From an uncultured Bacteriovorax sp. (GTDB taxonomy: Bacteria; Bdellovibrionota; Bacteriovoracia; Bacteriovoracales; Bacteriovoracaceae): DNA of 28,659 nucleotides. Shown here piece by piece: positions 1 through 8,675 of this stretch; the first letter of the stretch is position 1, and each line of letters starts with the position of its first letter. A program made the position numbers and the translations under genes. Below the pieces are notes generated by a model. It ran no database searches. It had not been told where the DNA came from and worked only from the letters and a program-made list of their open reading frames with translations. Location of the stretch: NCBI GenBank assembly GCA_946480715.1, contig CAMLKK010000033.1, positions 1 to 28,659 on the forward strand, in the 5' to 3' direction.

Positions 1-1451
1 GCGAACTGATTGAGTTCTTCGGTAATTGTTTTTTTATGTTTGTCGTGGGCCATAGGATTGAAAAGGAATTGGCGAGCTCCTTCATAAGGGAAAGCTTTGT
101 AAATGGTGACAACGCCCATTTGTGTTTCATCATCAGCGGCCCATGTTCCAAAACAGACGTCAGAAAATGCGCGTCTCGCTGGCTTCATCGCCGTTGGCGT
201 TTCAGGCATTGATCCTTCTAAGCAGTACACATCAAATCCGGGTGATTTAATAGGAGCTGAGTAGAGAGCGTTTGCCACAATGTAGCCGCGAAAATTGATC
301 CAATCCATCGCTTTCTTTTGGGCATCTGGAAGTTGAGGACAAATGTGTTTTGCTACATATTTTGGCGAAGCCACGATGCATTTTTTTGTTTCGATTGTGA
401 TGACTTTGCCTTGAGCATCTTCATAGGTAACCCACACGAGACCGTTTGATTTTTTTTCAACACGGAGAACGAAAGCTCCAGCTCGAAGAGAATTTTTTTC
501 TGTTTGATTTTGAATCAACTCGTACAAACGTTGAGTGATCGCAGCGTTTCCACCCGGAAGGGCGTAGACACCATCTACTTCACTAGCAATAAAGTTGAGT
601 GCTTGAGCGGCAGACAATTCATCAATTGATCCGTTGAAAGATGACCAACAATACAGTTGGAAATATTCGAGGATATGAGGATGAACTGTTCCGAATTTAT
701 TCTTTAGCCATTGATCAAATGAAATGGAATCGAGCTTATCAAATTCAGCTTTTGTTAATTGAGAGTCAGGCGTCCAAGGAATGTCGGGATATGCATCGTT
801 ATAAATGCGACGAAGTTCTGTATCAACTGCGATGAATTGATCAGCGTTTTTTGGATCTGTAGCCCCTTTCCAGAAATCTTTGATTAATTGATCACGGAAG
901 TTGTATTCAGTCTCATCACTTGCTTCAAGTTTAAGCTCGTCCCAGATCTTTGTTTCTTTCAAAAAGTTTTCGATGTCTGACTCAGGATCTGGAATAGTGA
1001 TGTAAGCAGCTCCAATTGAATAGGCCGCATCTTTCATCATCTCACCCTTCGAGTTTCCTCCGAAGTGCGGATCTTGTTCTAAGATGAGAGGATTTTTTTC
1101 GCGAGTATAATAACCAGCGATAAGACCAGACATCCCACCACCAACAATGACAACTTCACGTTTTTCAGAAGGTGCAGGAATGCCGCCTTTTTTGGCGATA
1201 TGACCGTCAAGGTTCCATAAAATATCATGGGGGCGATCGATGTTATCGCCATTAAAATTCAAACTGCTTGTCGCTAACATCGACACATGCTGAATCGGGG
1301 AGCTATTAGTAATGAACGGAGTTGATGCAAATTTTTTTAAAACAGCTTTTGAATTTTTAGGCAAACTCAGCGCCATGGCCGCAAAGCCTGAGAGTTTTAA
1401 AAAATTTCTACGATTATTATTCTTAATACTATTCTTCTGATCCATCATCAT
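1..1451 (-). CDS. Tat-exported FAD-dependent oxidoreductase (amine-oxidase-like), 3' end cut by window
   Basis: Reading the minus strand from 1451 gives an open frame that runs off the window start, with about 483 residues visible. The N-terminus carries a twin-arginine signal (NNNRRNFLKLSGFAAMALSL, residues 11-30). A Rossmann dinucleotide-binding motif follows (VVIVGGGMSGLIAGYY, about 100-115), with an acidic LILEQD about 15 residues later, as in FAD-binding flavin-amine-oxidase-like proteins. Three ATGs in a row (1451, 1448, 1445) sit just after GGGAAAG, so the exact start is uncertain; 1445 has the best spacing. The start lies inside the 3' end of tgt in another frame, so the genes overlap by 17-23 nt and are probably translationally coupled. 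The substrate is unknown. Export by Tat implies that the flavoprotein folds, with its FAD, before reaching the periplasm. Confidence 0.85.
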   Translation of the reverse strand, partial: MMMDQKNSIKNNNRRNFLKLSGFAAMALSLPKNSKAVLKKFASTPFITNSSPIQHVSMLATSSLNFNGDNIDRPHDILWNLDGHIAKKGGIPAPSEKREVVIVGGGMSGLIAGYYTREKNPLILEQDPHFGGNSKGEMMKDAAYSIGAAYITIPDPESDIENFLKETKIWDELKLEASDETEYNFRDQLIKDFWKGATDPKNADQFIAVDTELRRIYNDAYPDIPWTPDSQLTKAEFDKLDSISFDQWLKNKFGTVHPHILEYFQLYCWSSFNGSIDELSAAQALNFIASEVDGVYALPGGNAAITQRLYELIQNQTEKNSLRAGAFVLRVEKKSNGLVWVTYEDAQGKVITIETKKCIVASPKYVAKHICPQLPDAQKKAMDWINFRGYIVANALYSAPIKSPGFDVYCLEGSMPETPTAMKPARRAFSDVCFGTWAADDETQMGVVTIYKAFPYEGARQFLFNPMAHDKHKKTITEELNQF

Positions 1452-2607
1452 CTTTCCCATCATCTTTTTTGTAGTGAGCGAAGAATTCTTTTTTGAAGTC
1501 TAAAAAGCGATCTTGAAGAATAGCTTCACGAGCTTGTTCAGCAAGGCCTTTGTAGTAAGCAATATTGTGAGTTGTTGCTAATACTTGTCCGAGAATTTCG
1601 TTTGAATCGAAAAGGTGTTTTAAGTAAGCGCGAGAAAAGTTTTTACAAGTATAACAGCTGCAGCTGTGATCGATTGGATAAAAGTCACGACGGTAGTTGC
1701 GATGACGTATGCGGATTTTTCCACGTGAAGTAAAGAGTGTTCCACCGCGAGCAAATTTAGTCGGGATGATACAGTCAGACATATCAATTCCGTTTTCCCA
1801 AAGCATGACAAGGTCTTCAGGATTTCCAATTCCCATCGCATATCTTGGTTTATTTACAGGCATAAGTGGAGCTGTGAAGCTCACGATTTTTTCCATCCAT
1901 TCAGCGCCTTCACCAACGGAAACCCCACCAATGGCATAACCAGGAAGATCGCGTTTTACGAGTTCATCCACGCATTCTTTTCTGAGATCGTTATAAGTAG
2001 ATCCTTGAATAATTCCAAAAAGTGCTTGCTTAGGATTGTTCCATGTTTCGATACAGCGATCGAGCCAACGGTGCGTGCGATCCATTGAATTTTTTGTGTA
2101 TTCGCGAGTAGCTGGATAAGGAATACATTCATCAAAGGCCATCATGATGTCTGAGCCTAAGTTCTGCTGAATCGTAATTGATGTTTCAGGAGAAAGAAGA
2201 ATCTTAGCTCCTTTTTGATCTTTAAATTCTGCGCCTTCTTCTTTGATTGATTTCTTTTGAAGGGAGAAAACCTGAAATCCACCCGAGTCCGTAAGAATAG
2301 GGCGAGGCCAGTTCATAAACTTATGAAGGCCACCTGCTTTTTTAATCAGGTCAGAACCTGGAGTTAAGTGCAAATGGTAAGTGTTCGAGAGGATAATTTT
2401 CGTATCCATTTCCTCAAGCACTTGGGGCTGAAGCGCTTTTATCGCTCCATGTGTTCCCACTGGCATAAAAACTGGAGTTTGAATTTGTCCGTGAGGAGTT
2501 GTGATAACACCAGCTCTTGCTTTCGAATTTTTATCAACGTGCTGAAGTTCGAATTTAAAGTGTTCTTTAACGGCGTCTTGAATTCTTGGCTTTTGATTTT
2601 CTGACAT
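1429..2607 (-). CDS. tgt: Queuine/preQ1 tRNA-guanine transglycosylase
   Basis: This enzyme exchanges the wobble guanine of GUN-anticodon tRNAs for a 7-deazaguanine base, a step in queuosine synthesis. The 392-residue product is near family size. Visible landmarks are DSGGFQVFS (107-115) with the conserved aspartate, the GGVSVGEG loop (227-234), GIGNPEDL, and GIDMSDC (273-279) containing the nucleophile aspartate; a serine replaces the usual Phe there. The zinc site is C316, C318, C321 and H347, with canonical spacing. The family's usual start aligns with FKFEL at residue 18, so there is a 17-residue N-terminal extension. I see no later ATG, GTG or TTG that would remove it. The extension therefore overlaps the upstream FHA gene by 41 nt. 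The gene is cytoplasmic and sits in the middle of a three-gene overlapping run. queE lies about 8 kb away. Confidence 0.97.
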   Translation of the reverse strand: MSENQKPRIQDAVKEHFKFELQHVDKNSKARAGVITTPHGQIQTPVFMPVGTHGAIKALQPQVLEEMDTKIILSNTYHLHLTPGSDLIKKAGGLHKFMNWPRPILTDSGGFQVFSLQKKSIKEEGAEFKDQKGAKILLSPETSITIQQNLGSDIMMAFDECIPYPATREYTKNSMDRTHRWLDRCIETWNNPKQALFGIIQGSTYNDLRKECVDELVKRDLPGYAIGGVSVGEGAEWMEKIVSFTAPLMPVNKPRYAMGIGNPEDLVMLWENGIDMSDCIIPTKFARGGTLFTSRGKIRIRHRNYRRDFYPIDHSCSCYTCKNFSRAYLKHLFDSNEILGQVLATTHNIAYYKGLAEQAREAILQDRFLDFKKEFFAHYKKDDGKDDDGSEE

Positions 2608-4321
2608 TTTTTGATCCCGAAGTGTTTCTATCGTTCTGGTTTAAAGCTTTCGGGTCGGGATTGAGAATTTTTTTAATTTCTAAAATCTGTTTCGCGACAG
2701 TTTCATCGCGATGACCCTTTTCCAGGGCAGTTAATACATTCGTAAGAATGGTCTTTTTATCTTCAGTAAAAAGCACACCGACTGAACTATTAATCACCTT
2801 GTTTGTGGCGAGATTTTTAGCCTCATTCAGGTAATAAGTCCATAGACCTGTAAGATTTCCATGCTTTTGATCGTCGATAAACCTTAAAATATTCTTCTCT
2901 TCGGGGATTTCAACCATAGTCGTATCTTCATCCCAATAAAATTGAGTGAGGATTTGGTGGTGAAGAACCGTATCTAAGAGGGGATCAAAAGGAGTAGGAG
3001 CATAGACCTTGAGGGCCACCACTTGATCAGGCGTGATGAGAAGAATGATTTCGTTTTGCGCATTACTAATTTTGATGAAAGGAAGACTTGCTCCCATATC
3101 ATCAATGAGAAGATCATCGCTGCTCTCTAAGAGCGATAAGATTTCTTTTTTGATCTGATAATATCCACTCACGAATGGACCGTGATCCACAATTATATTA
3201 AGGCTTTCAAGTGGCGAAATTGTAAGAGCATTGATCAGCAACTTTTTCATTGAAAGTTCTTTTTTTTGAAACTTTTGAGCGAGTGGATTAGCGTAGGCCG
3301 TCCATTTTCGAAGTGTTGAATGAGGCCATGATATTGCGATTTCAAGAATGAGAGATTGTTGTGTTTTTACATTGCTTAGCTGGAAGCCAGTGCGTTTTTG
3401 ATCGAGGATTATGGGAAGAAAATAGGTCCTTGCATCGACATCGGCCCGTAGTTGCATTCTCCATTCAAGTGAGTGTCCAGTGATCGGAAAAGTTTGCAAT
3501 GTTTTTTGTAGGGGAAGTGTTTCGTGAGCGCGAGTGACAACAGTTCTGAAAGGAGCTGGAAGAAAAAAAGGAGAGAGCAAACACCAGAGGATGACAAAAA
3601 GAAAACCAATCTTTCGCATGAATGAAAACAGTATGTGTTCACGTTTAATCTTATTGATTCCTAATAACCGATCAGCAGGTGAAATGAGAAGTCTCAAAAC
3701 AATAGTGATCACTAGTAATGATATCGGATGAGTGATTTCTGGTATGGCCCGAACTAAAAGAAGTGCCGTTGCCAGCGCATAACTGAGAAAAAAATCAGTG
3801 ATGAAGCTGATGATTTTCAAATGGAGAATGAAAGGTTTCGGTTCTTTCATACTTTTTATTTTTTTGGTAACAGCTTTTTCAATTTTTGGTTGAGTAGATT
3901 CGGGAACCTTAAATTCTTTGAGTTCCAATTCCGTTTCAGGTGCCAATTCATCTAACGAAGGAAAATTGGTAAGTTTTGGCCTTGCTGTCGCCAGGGGCCT
4001 CTCACCCAAAAAAGAATGAATGGTGATTGTGACTTGACCAACTTCGATTTGATCACCTTGATCGATGACATAAAAACGATCAGTCTCCATCAATTGTCCG
4101 TTTAAAAATGTAGGACTTTCTTTAGCGAGAAGTTTCACGCTTAGAATGGGACCTTTCTTTTCAAAGTAGAAGTGTCGAACCTTAACTTTCTTTTCAATGA
4201 TGACTATGTCAGAGCGCGGATCAAGACCTGCGAACAAATGATCGATGACCTCGACCCTCCGAGAGAGTTGGTCGGGAATAACGACGACGATTTCGTAACG
4301 AGCTTCAAGATTTTCTGACAT
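2567..4321 (-). CDS. FHA-domain membrane protein of unknown role
   Basis: The product has 584 residues. Residues about 28-102 look like an FHA phosphopeptide-binding fold: DPRSDIVI, KVRHFYF, SPTFLNGQ and GDQIEVGQVTITI match in order the usual GR.., SR.H, NG..NG and GD.I..G elements, although the SRxH element is degenerate. An acidic/basic linker (120-165) follows. Three hydrophobic segments come next at about 168-190, 196-216 and 234-256; the first (FITDFFLSYALATALLLV) resembles RDD-family membrane segments. Residues 260-560 form a large soluble region probably outside the membrane. The C-terminus is very basic (SKAKNSRRR). It overlaps tgt by 41 nt and is divergent from the gene at 4412. Proteins of this type often read Ser/Thr phosphorylation, but no kinase or phosphatase is nearby, so function is open. 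Confidence 0.8.
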   Translation of the reverse strand: MSENLEARYEIVVVIPDQLSRRVEVIDHLFAGLDPRSDIVIIEKKVKVRHFYFEKKGPILSVKLLAKESPTFLNGQLMETDRFYVIDQGDQIEVGQVTITIHSFLGERPLATARPKLTNFPSLDELAPETELELKEFKVPESTQPKIEKAVTKKIKSMKEPKPFILHLKIISFITDFFLSYALATALLLVRAIPEITHPISLLVITIVLRLLISPADRLLGINKIKREHILFSFMRKIGFLFVILWCLLSPFFLPAPFRTVVTRAHETLPLQKTLQTFPITGHSLEWRMQLRADVDARTYFLPIILDQKRTGFQLSNVKTQQSLILEIAISWPHSTLRKWTAYANPLAQKFQKKELSMKKLLINALTISPLESLNIIVDHGPFVSGYYQIKKEILSLLESSDDLLIDDMGASLPFIKISNAQNEIILLITPDQVVALKVYAPTPFDPLLDTVLHHQILTQFYWDEDTTMVEIPEEKNILRFIDDQKHGNLTGLWTYYLNEAKNLATNKVINSSVGVLFTEDKKTILTNVLTALEKGHRDETVAKQILEIKKILNPDPKALNQNDRNTSGSKNVRKSKAKNSRRR

Positions 4322-4411
4322 CGACTTATTATGAATAAAGTTTTCCGTCTTTACAATTTTTTAGCAACAACTAGCATGGATGAGTACCATCTTTTTAGAA
4401 AAGGAAGTGAA

Positions 4412-5665
4412 ATGAAAAATTGGAAGACTCTCTCCCTCGGTGCTCTTTTGATCGCAAGTCAGGCACAGGCCTATGATGTCGTTAGCCGTTATAAAATCAT
4501 TGATGACAAACTAAAGACGGAACAAATGCTTCGTCCTTACGGTCATGATTTTTTACTGGACATCAGCGCTGGTATGAACAAAAACATCATGGATGTTATC
4601 GATGACGTGGATAAAGCGACAAAAACTCAGGGAAATGATGCTGACAAATTAGCTGAAGCGACTCGCATTCTTACTAAATACGATAAAACAGAACAAACAG
4701 TAAAAGTTAATATTGCTCTTGGAACTCCACTCCCATCGTTTACTGCTTTTGACGTTGGATTCAAGCCGAACTTCCGCGTTTTAGTAGATGTAGGAGCGAA
4801 CTTAGGAATTCGTTCGGAGAAATTAACGGTTGCAGACGTAATCGATTTCTTCCCTGAAGATATTCCTGCTGATTTGAGATCATTCGTTTTAGGTCTTGCT
4901 CCGAACCAAGACGTTATTGTTGAATGTAAAGCATCGGCGGCGTTATCAGCAACTACTAAAGCTTTCTGTGCAACTCAACCAGAGGGACGCTACATTATTC
5001 CATCAGCTACTCAAGACGTACCAAAAGTTGAAGTTTTCGGAAAGGCCGATGTGAAAGGTGGATTCTTCAATGATTACTCTTATGGTGAACACTGGTTTGG
5101 TCAGTGGAACTTGTACGGTATGGGAAGAGCTGATCTCTACCAAATCGTCACTGCAAAACAAATTGCTTCAGGTCAGAGCATTGAAGCTCCAGATAAAATG
5201 AACACAGAGGTAACGCTTCAGACGGATTACCGTTTAGGTTACAAAAATACAAACTACACAGCTTTCTTAGGTGTGGAAGAAATTAAACTAGCGACTCTAA
5301 CAGATCCAGATGTTGGTTCTAAACCACATACTTATGGTTACAAAGCACTCATGAGAGCTCACGCAGATGCTACTTACCGTTGGAATGCACTTTCAATCCA
5401 GCCATTCGTTGGTGTTCATAAGCGTTCAGGATATAGCATGGGAGATGGAGTATACGGTGGAACGGCCCTGGGAGCTTTCGTTTGGGGTGACCGTCTAGGA
5501 CTGCAACTTCGCGCTATGGCCGATAAACAATATCTCACGATTTCTCCAAGACTTAAGCTATGGTTAATGCAGCTGGAATACTCGCTGAAGAACCCAATGA
5601 AGAGCACGGATGGAGACGTAAAACTCTCAGCGATTCACAGTTTAGACTTCCGCTTGTTCTTTTAA
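4412..5665 (+). CDS. Probable outer-membrane beta-barrel protein, unknown function
   Basis: The chosen start gives MKNWKTLSLGALLIASQAQA, a clear signal peptide cleaved after AQA, with AAGGA six bases upstream. An in-frame ATG at 4331 would add 27 polar residues ahead of the signal and is less likely. The mature part (about 397 residues) has alternating-pattern strands rich in Tyr, Trp, Gly and Phe, especially from residue 210 on, and ends in HSLDFRLFF. A terminal phenylalanine preceded by alternating hydrophobics is the usual BAM-recognition signature of outer-membrane barrels. I do not recognise a named family. The gene is monocistronic: it is followed 28 nt after its stop by a strong intrinsic terminator and preceded by a divergent gene 90 bp away. 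Protein location is inferred from the signal and C-terminus. Confidence 0.75.
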   Translation: MKNWKTLSLGALLIASQAQAYDVVSRYKIIDDKLKTEQMLRPYGHDFLLDISAGMNKNIMDVIDDVDKATKTQGNDADKLAEATRILTKYDKTEQTVKVNIALGTPLPSFTAFDVGFKPNFRVLVDVGANLGIRSEKLTVADVIDFFPEDIPADLRSFVLGLAPNQDVIVECKASAALSATTKAFCATQPEGRYIIPSATQDVPKVEVFGKADVKGGFFNDYSYGEHWFGQWNLYGMGRADLYQIVTAKQIASGQSIEAPDKMNTEVTLQTDYRLGYKNTNYTAFLGVEEIKLATLTDPDVGSKPHTYGYKALMRAHADATYRWNALSIQPFVGVHKRSGYSMGDGVYGGTALGAFVWGDRLGLQLRAMADKQYLTISPRLKLWLMQLEYSLKNPMKSTDGDVKLSAIHSLDFRLFF

Positions 5666-5693
5666 AAATGCCTTAAAGACTTCATAAGAAAGG

Positions 5694-5735
5694 AGTGGTA
5701 AACTAGGATTACATTTTAGTTTACCACTTTTTTTT
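5694..5735 (+). terminator. Rho-independent terminator
   Basis: A perfect 12-bp inverted repeat (AGTGGTAAACTA at 5694-5705 and TAGTTTACCACT at 5717-5728) encloses an 11-nt loop and is followed by eight T (5728-5735). It lies 28 nt after the outer-membrane protein stop and ends 14 nt before the helicase start, so it should isolate the two units. Confidence 0.92.
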
Positions 5736-5749
5736 ATGAGATTACGTTC

Positions 5750-7117
5750 ATGAGTTTCGACAAAATTTTTTCTACGCCAGGCCTTCACTCTTTTTTAAAA
5801 GAGCATGAGTTAACAAAACCTACAAACATTCAAGCGAAAGTCATTCCAGATTTTATGAATGGAAAGTCGGTGAACGTTATTGCGAAAACCGGATCTGGAA
5901 AAACATATTGTTTTGCCCTTCCAGTTTCTGAAATGCTAAAGCTTGCAGAAGAAAACGAAAGTAAAAGCAAAGATCCCAAGGCCAATCTTGGAAAACCAAA
6001 GGCCGTTATTCTTGCACCTACGCGCGAACTCGCTCTTCAGTTGCAAAAGATTTTTAAATCTATCTCTCACCACGTGAAACTTCGCGTTCGTATGCTTGCG
6101 GGGGGAGATGCTGCTAAAAATAACCACCTTCTTTCTCGTGACAACATCGATGTTCTTATAGCTAGCCCGGGGCGATTAAGTAATGCGCTTAAACGCAAAG
6201 AACTTAACTTGAAAGAAACAAAATACCTCATCATGGATGAAGCTGATCAGCTTCTGGAAATGGGTTTCAGAAAAGACTTAGAAAACATTTATTCATCATG
6301 TGATGATTCTCTTGTTCACATCGGTCTGTTCAGCGCGACTCATTCAACTTCACTTGATGAATTCTGCAGAACAATTTTCTCTGAAATCGATTTTGCTTCA
6401 TACGATTCTGATGAAAAAAATAAACTTACTCAAACAGTTCGTACTTTCAATATCTACGTAAAAGATAATGAAAAATTAAAAATGACTGAAGCGTTCATCA
6501 AAAATGAAGCTAAAGGACGCGGACTTATTTTTGTTAATAAACACGATACGGTTGATAAACTTCTTCCGGAACTTCAGGCTAAGTTTTCAAAAATTAAATT
6601 TCACGCGCTCCACGGAGAGATGGAAGCGAAGGCGCGTAAAAAAGCTTACGATCTTTTCTTAAAAGAAGGCGGAGTGCTTATCACAACTGATATCACGGCC
6701 CGTGGTATGGATATTGAAGATCTCATGTGGGTGATGAACTTCGATCTTCCTTTCGAAGCCGTTTATTACATTCACCGTTGTGGTCGTGTCGGAAGAAATC
6801 AAAAAGAAGGTTTCGTTTATAACCTGGTAACTCCAAAAGACATCAATATTGTTTCACGTATAAATGAAGCGATTAAAAATCAAACGGCCTTAAAGCTCAC
6901 TTCGTTTGACGAAAAGAAATTCGCTGCGATCAAGGCGAAAGAAAAGCCTGTAGAAAAGAAAATCGACAAAAAGAAAAAGCAGCTTGAGACACTTAAGAAA
7001 AAAGCTTTCACGAAAACAAAACCTCAAGAGAAAAAACACTTGAAGGTAGTGAAGTCGACATCGACTCCTCGTTATAAGAGAACTAAAGCGAGTCCTGCAA
7101 GAGGCAAGAAAAGATGA
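5750..7117 (+). CDS. DEAD-box ATP-dependent RNA helicase
   Basis: This is an RNA-unwinding ATPase of the RhlE/DbpA-like superfamily 2 group. The complete motif set is visible in order: Q motif PTNIQ (24-28), Walker A AKTGSGKT (45-52), PTREL (90-94), GG and SPGRL (139-143), DEAD (163-166), SAT (195-197), LHGEM (287-291), ARGMD (317-321) and HRCGRVGR (342-349). After about residue 395 comes a Lys-rich tail of about 60 residues (EKKIDKKKKQLETLKKKAF and following), typical of helicases that bind structured RNA such as pre-rRNA. The ribosome site is weak (only GAG about 10 bases upstream). Its last codon overlaps the following lipoprotein start by 4 nt (ATGA), so the two are co-translated. The specific subfamily cannot be fixed by eye. 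Confidence 0.95.
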   Translation: MSFDKIFSTPGLHSFLKEHELTKPTNIQAKVIPDFMNGKSVNVIAKTGSGKTYCFALPVSEMLKLAEENESKSKDPKANLGKPKAVILAPTRELALQLQKIFKSISHHVKLRVRMLAGGDAAKNNHLLSRDNIDVLIASPGRLSNALKRKELNLKETKYLIMDEADQLLEMGFRKDLENIYSSCDDSLVHIGLFSATHSTSLDEFCRTIFSEIDFASYDSDEKNKLTQTVRTFNIYVKDNEKLKMTEAFIKNEAKGRGLIFVNKHDTVDKLLPELQAKFSKIKFHALHGEMEAKARKKAYDLFLKEGGVLITTDITARGMDIEDLMWVMNFDLPFEAVYYIHRCGRVGRNQKEGFVYNLVTPKDINIVSRINEAIKNQTALKLTSFDEKKFAAIKAKEKPVEKKIDKKKKQLETLKKKAFTKTKPQEKKHLKVVKSTSTPRYKRTKASPARGKKR

Positions 7118-7569
7118 TCAAAATTCTCATCAGTGTCATTTTACTTTTGACTTTAGGATGTTCAAAAAAACATGATGAAGCAGGCTTAAAATACACTGAG
7201 GAGGAATTCGCTCATTTGTTGGCGGAATCAGGGGCTGAACTCGATAAAACGGCTCCACCGATTAATTTTGCTGACTATGTTCCGGGAGTGAATAAAGTTT
7301 CGGCGAAAGGTCTTTCATATCTTAAGCTGCAATTTTTTGCGCTGGAGTTTGAATCAGAGGCGCAAGCAAAAGCAGAAGCTACCAGACTCAATCAATACTA
7401 TTCTCGAAATTGGTTATTTGACCGCGTAGAAGGCGAGCCCATCCTTGAAGATCTGGTGATTCTAAAATTTCACGCCGTAAACCCAAAGAGAACTGTTCAA
7501 AGAAAACCTATTCACATTCCGAAAAAACCGGCCGCACACGAAGGCGCAGCAGCTCCTGCGGGCCACTAG
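7114..7569 (+). CDS. Small lipoprotein of unknown function
   Basis: The N-terminus MIKILISVILLLTLGCSKK is a lipoprotein signal with lipobox LTLGC and the lipidated cysteine at residue 16; Ser-Lys after it does not suggest inner-membrane retention by the Asp+2 rule. The rest (about 135 residues) has an acidic start, an alternating segment rich in Ala/Glu (residues 80-105), and a C-terminus rich in Lys, Pro and Ala. No family is recognised. The start codon overlaps the helicase stop (ATGA), so expression is tied to the helicase, although a functional link is not obvious. Its stop codon abuts the stop codon of the convergent globin gene with no spacer. Confidence 0.75.
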   Translation: MIKILISVILLLTLGCSKKHDEAGLKYTEEEFAHLLAESGAELDKTAPPINFADYVPGVNKVSAKGLSYLKLQFFALEFESEAQAKAEATRLNQYYSRNWLFDRVEGEPILEDLVILKFHAVNPKRTVQRKPIHIPKKPAAHEGAAAPAGH

Positions 7570-7977
7570 TTATTTTTGAAACATTTGTGGATGAGCTTTA
7601 AATCGCATTTCAAAAAATTCGATTTTCTTTTTCCATTCTTCAATGAGGTCTTTCATTTGTTCTGAATCTTCAGTTGTCGCTTCTTTGTCATACTCTTTTT
7701 GAAGTTCATCAAGCGTTTGATGAAAAAGCAGGATCCATCTGCCAAGCTCACCGCGATTAAGTCTTAATTGCAGATGAGTGAAGAGAAGTTGAAAGCCGCG
7801 ATCAAGTGGTTTAGTGATCGAGCCTGTTAATTGCATTTCCCAAAAACCAACCAGCCTATCAAGATGATGTTCAAGAACCTCCGGGTCACGGAATTTTTCA
7901 AAATGATAGCCAATGAGAACATCGCCGATGACTTTTTTGTAAAAGGACTCGACCACAATATAGATTAAATCGCGCAT
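7570..7977 (-). CDS. Group III truncated haemoglobin
   Basis: This is a single-domain haem protein of 135 residues, the usual length for the trHbP/group III family (Campylobacter jejuni Ctb type). Aligning by eye to Ctb keeps the key haem-pocket positions: FY at 12-13 (TyrB10 = Y13), HHLDRLVGFW (E7 position = H38, followed by FW at 45-46), the proximal histidine H68 in FTHLQL, and RW at 80-81 (TrpG8 = W81). The first residues also match helix A/B of the family, so the ATG at 7977 is well placed. Members bind O2 and are tied to low-oxygen respiration or nitrosative stress; which role applies here cannot be told. The gene is divergent from the exported protein at 8055 and convergent with the lipoprotein gene. 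Confidence 0.88.
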   Translation of the reverse strand: MRDLIYIVVESFYKKVIGDVLIGYHFEKFRDPEVLEHHLDRLVGFWEMQLTGSITKPLDRGFQLLFTHLQLRLNRGELGRWILLFHQTLDELQKEYDKEATTEDSEQMKDLIEEWKKKIEFFEMRFKAHPQMFQK

Positions 7978-8054
7978 AAGTGCCTAGTATCACAGAAAAA
8001 CAAATAACACACTAAAAAAGTAAACTTTGAAAACGAATGTCCGATAGGTTTGGT

Positions 8055-8675
8055 ATGAAATCCAAACTAATCATTCTCGCTATGCTGCTGCTGCCGACAT
8101 TGGGTCGAGCTCAGGAGACAGTTGTTCAAACGCTCTCAGAAGGAGCTTGTTGGTTTGAGCAGTCCGAATCCCTGAGGCTGGTTAGTTTTAACGAGCATGA
8201 GGCGATTACGCTTCCTAGAGAGGGATTAGAAGAAGGCCTGATGGGGATGATTGAAAAATCAAAAAAAGATTCCGTCGATCTGTATCTTCACTGCGGAGGA
8301 CAGGGGCTTTCACTCATCGCAAAATCGTCTGATACGTGCGCCTGGTTTAAATTAGAAAAAGGTCAGTTTGATATTCGTTCAGTCGGTGGACTGGAACCTC
8401 AGGAAAAATCACAAGCGATTTGTGACGGGTATAAACTGGGTGAGTTGATTGTCGGCGTTCATGCAGATTCAGAGAATCTCTTTGCCGGACTTCAAACTTA
8501 TATCAAGAAGCACACGCGGGTGAGTGGAAAAGTCTACAAGGTCGAGCTCAATGATAATTTCAGAGGTAAAGAAGCAGAACTTTTAAAAGAATTGAAAAGC
8601 AAAGATAAAAACATTCGTTACATAGAACTTAATCAATACCAGCATTCGGTTGGTGAATACACCCAACTCAAATAA
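8055..8675 (+). CDS. Exported protein of unknown function with four cysteines
   Basis: The start at 8055 gives MKSKLIILAMLLLPTLGRAQ, a signal peptide probably cut after RAQ or GRA, and has AGG six bases upstream. An upstream ATG at 8037 would add only MSDRFG and has no ribosome site. The mature protein (about 186 residues) has four cysteines (in GACWF, LHCGG, DTCAWF and AICDG), an even number that fits two periplasmic disulphides. The last third is lysine-rich and probably helical followed by strand. No family is recognised. It stands alone, divergent from the globin gene and closed by the bidirectional terminator that it shares with dksA. Confidence 0.7.
   Translation: MKSKLIILAMLLLPTLGRAQETVVQTLSEGACWFEQSESLRLVSFNEHEAITLPREGLEEGLMGMIEKSKKDSVDLYLHCGGQGLSLIAKSSDTCAWFKLEKGQFDIRSVGGLEPQEKSQAICDGYKLGELIVGVHADSENLFAGLQTYIKKHTRVSGKVYKVELNDNFRGKEAELLKELKSKDKNIRYIELNQYQHSVGEYTQLK

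Noticed and set aside
641..835. Plus-strand 64-codon open frame
   Set aside because: It lies wholly inside the minus-strand FAD oxidoreductase, whose translation shows clear motifs; no signal or family was seen in the plus-strand frame.
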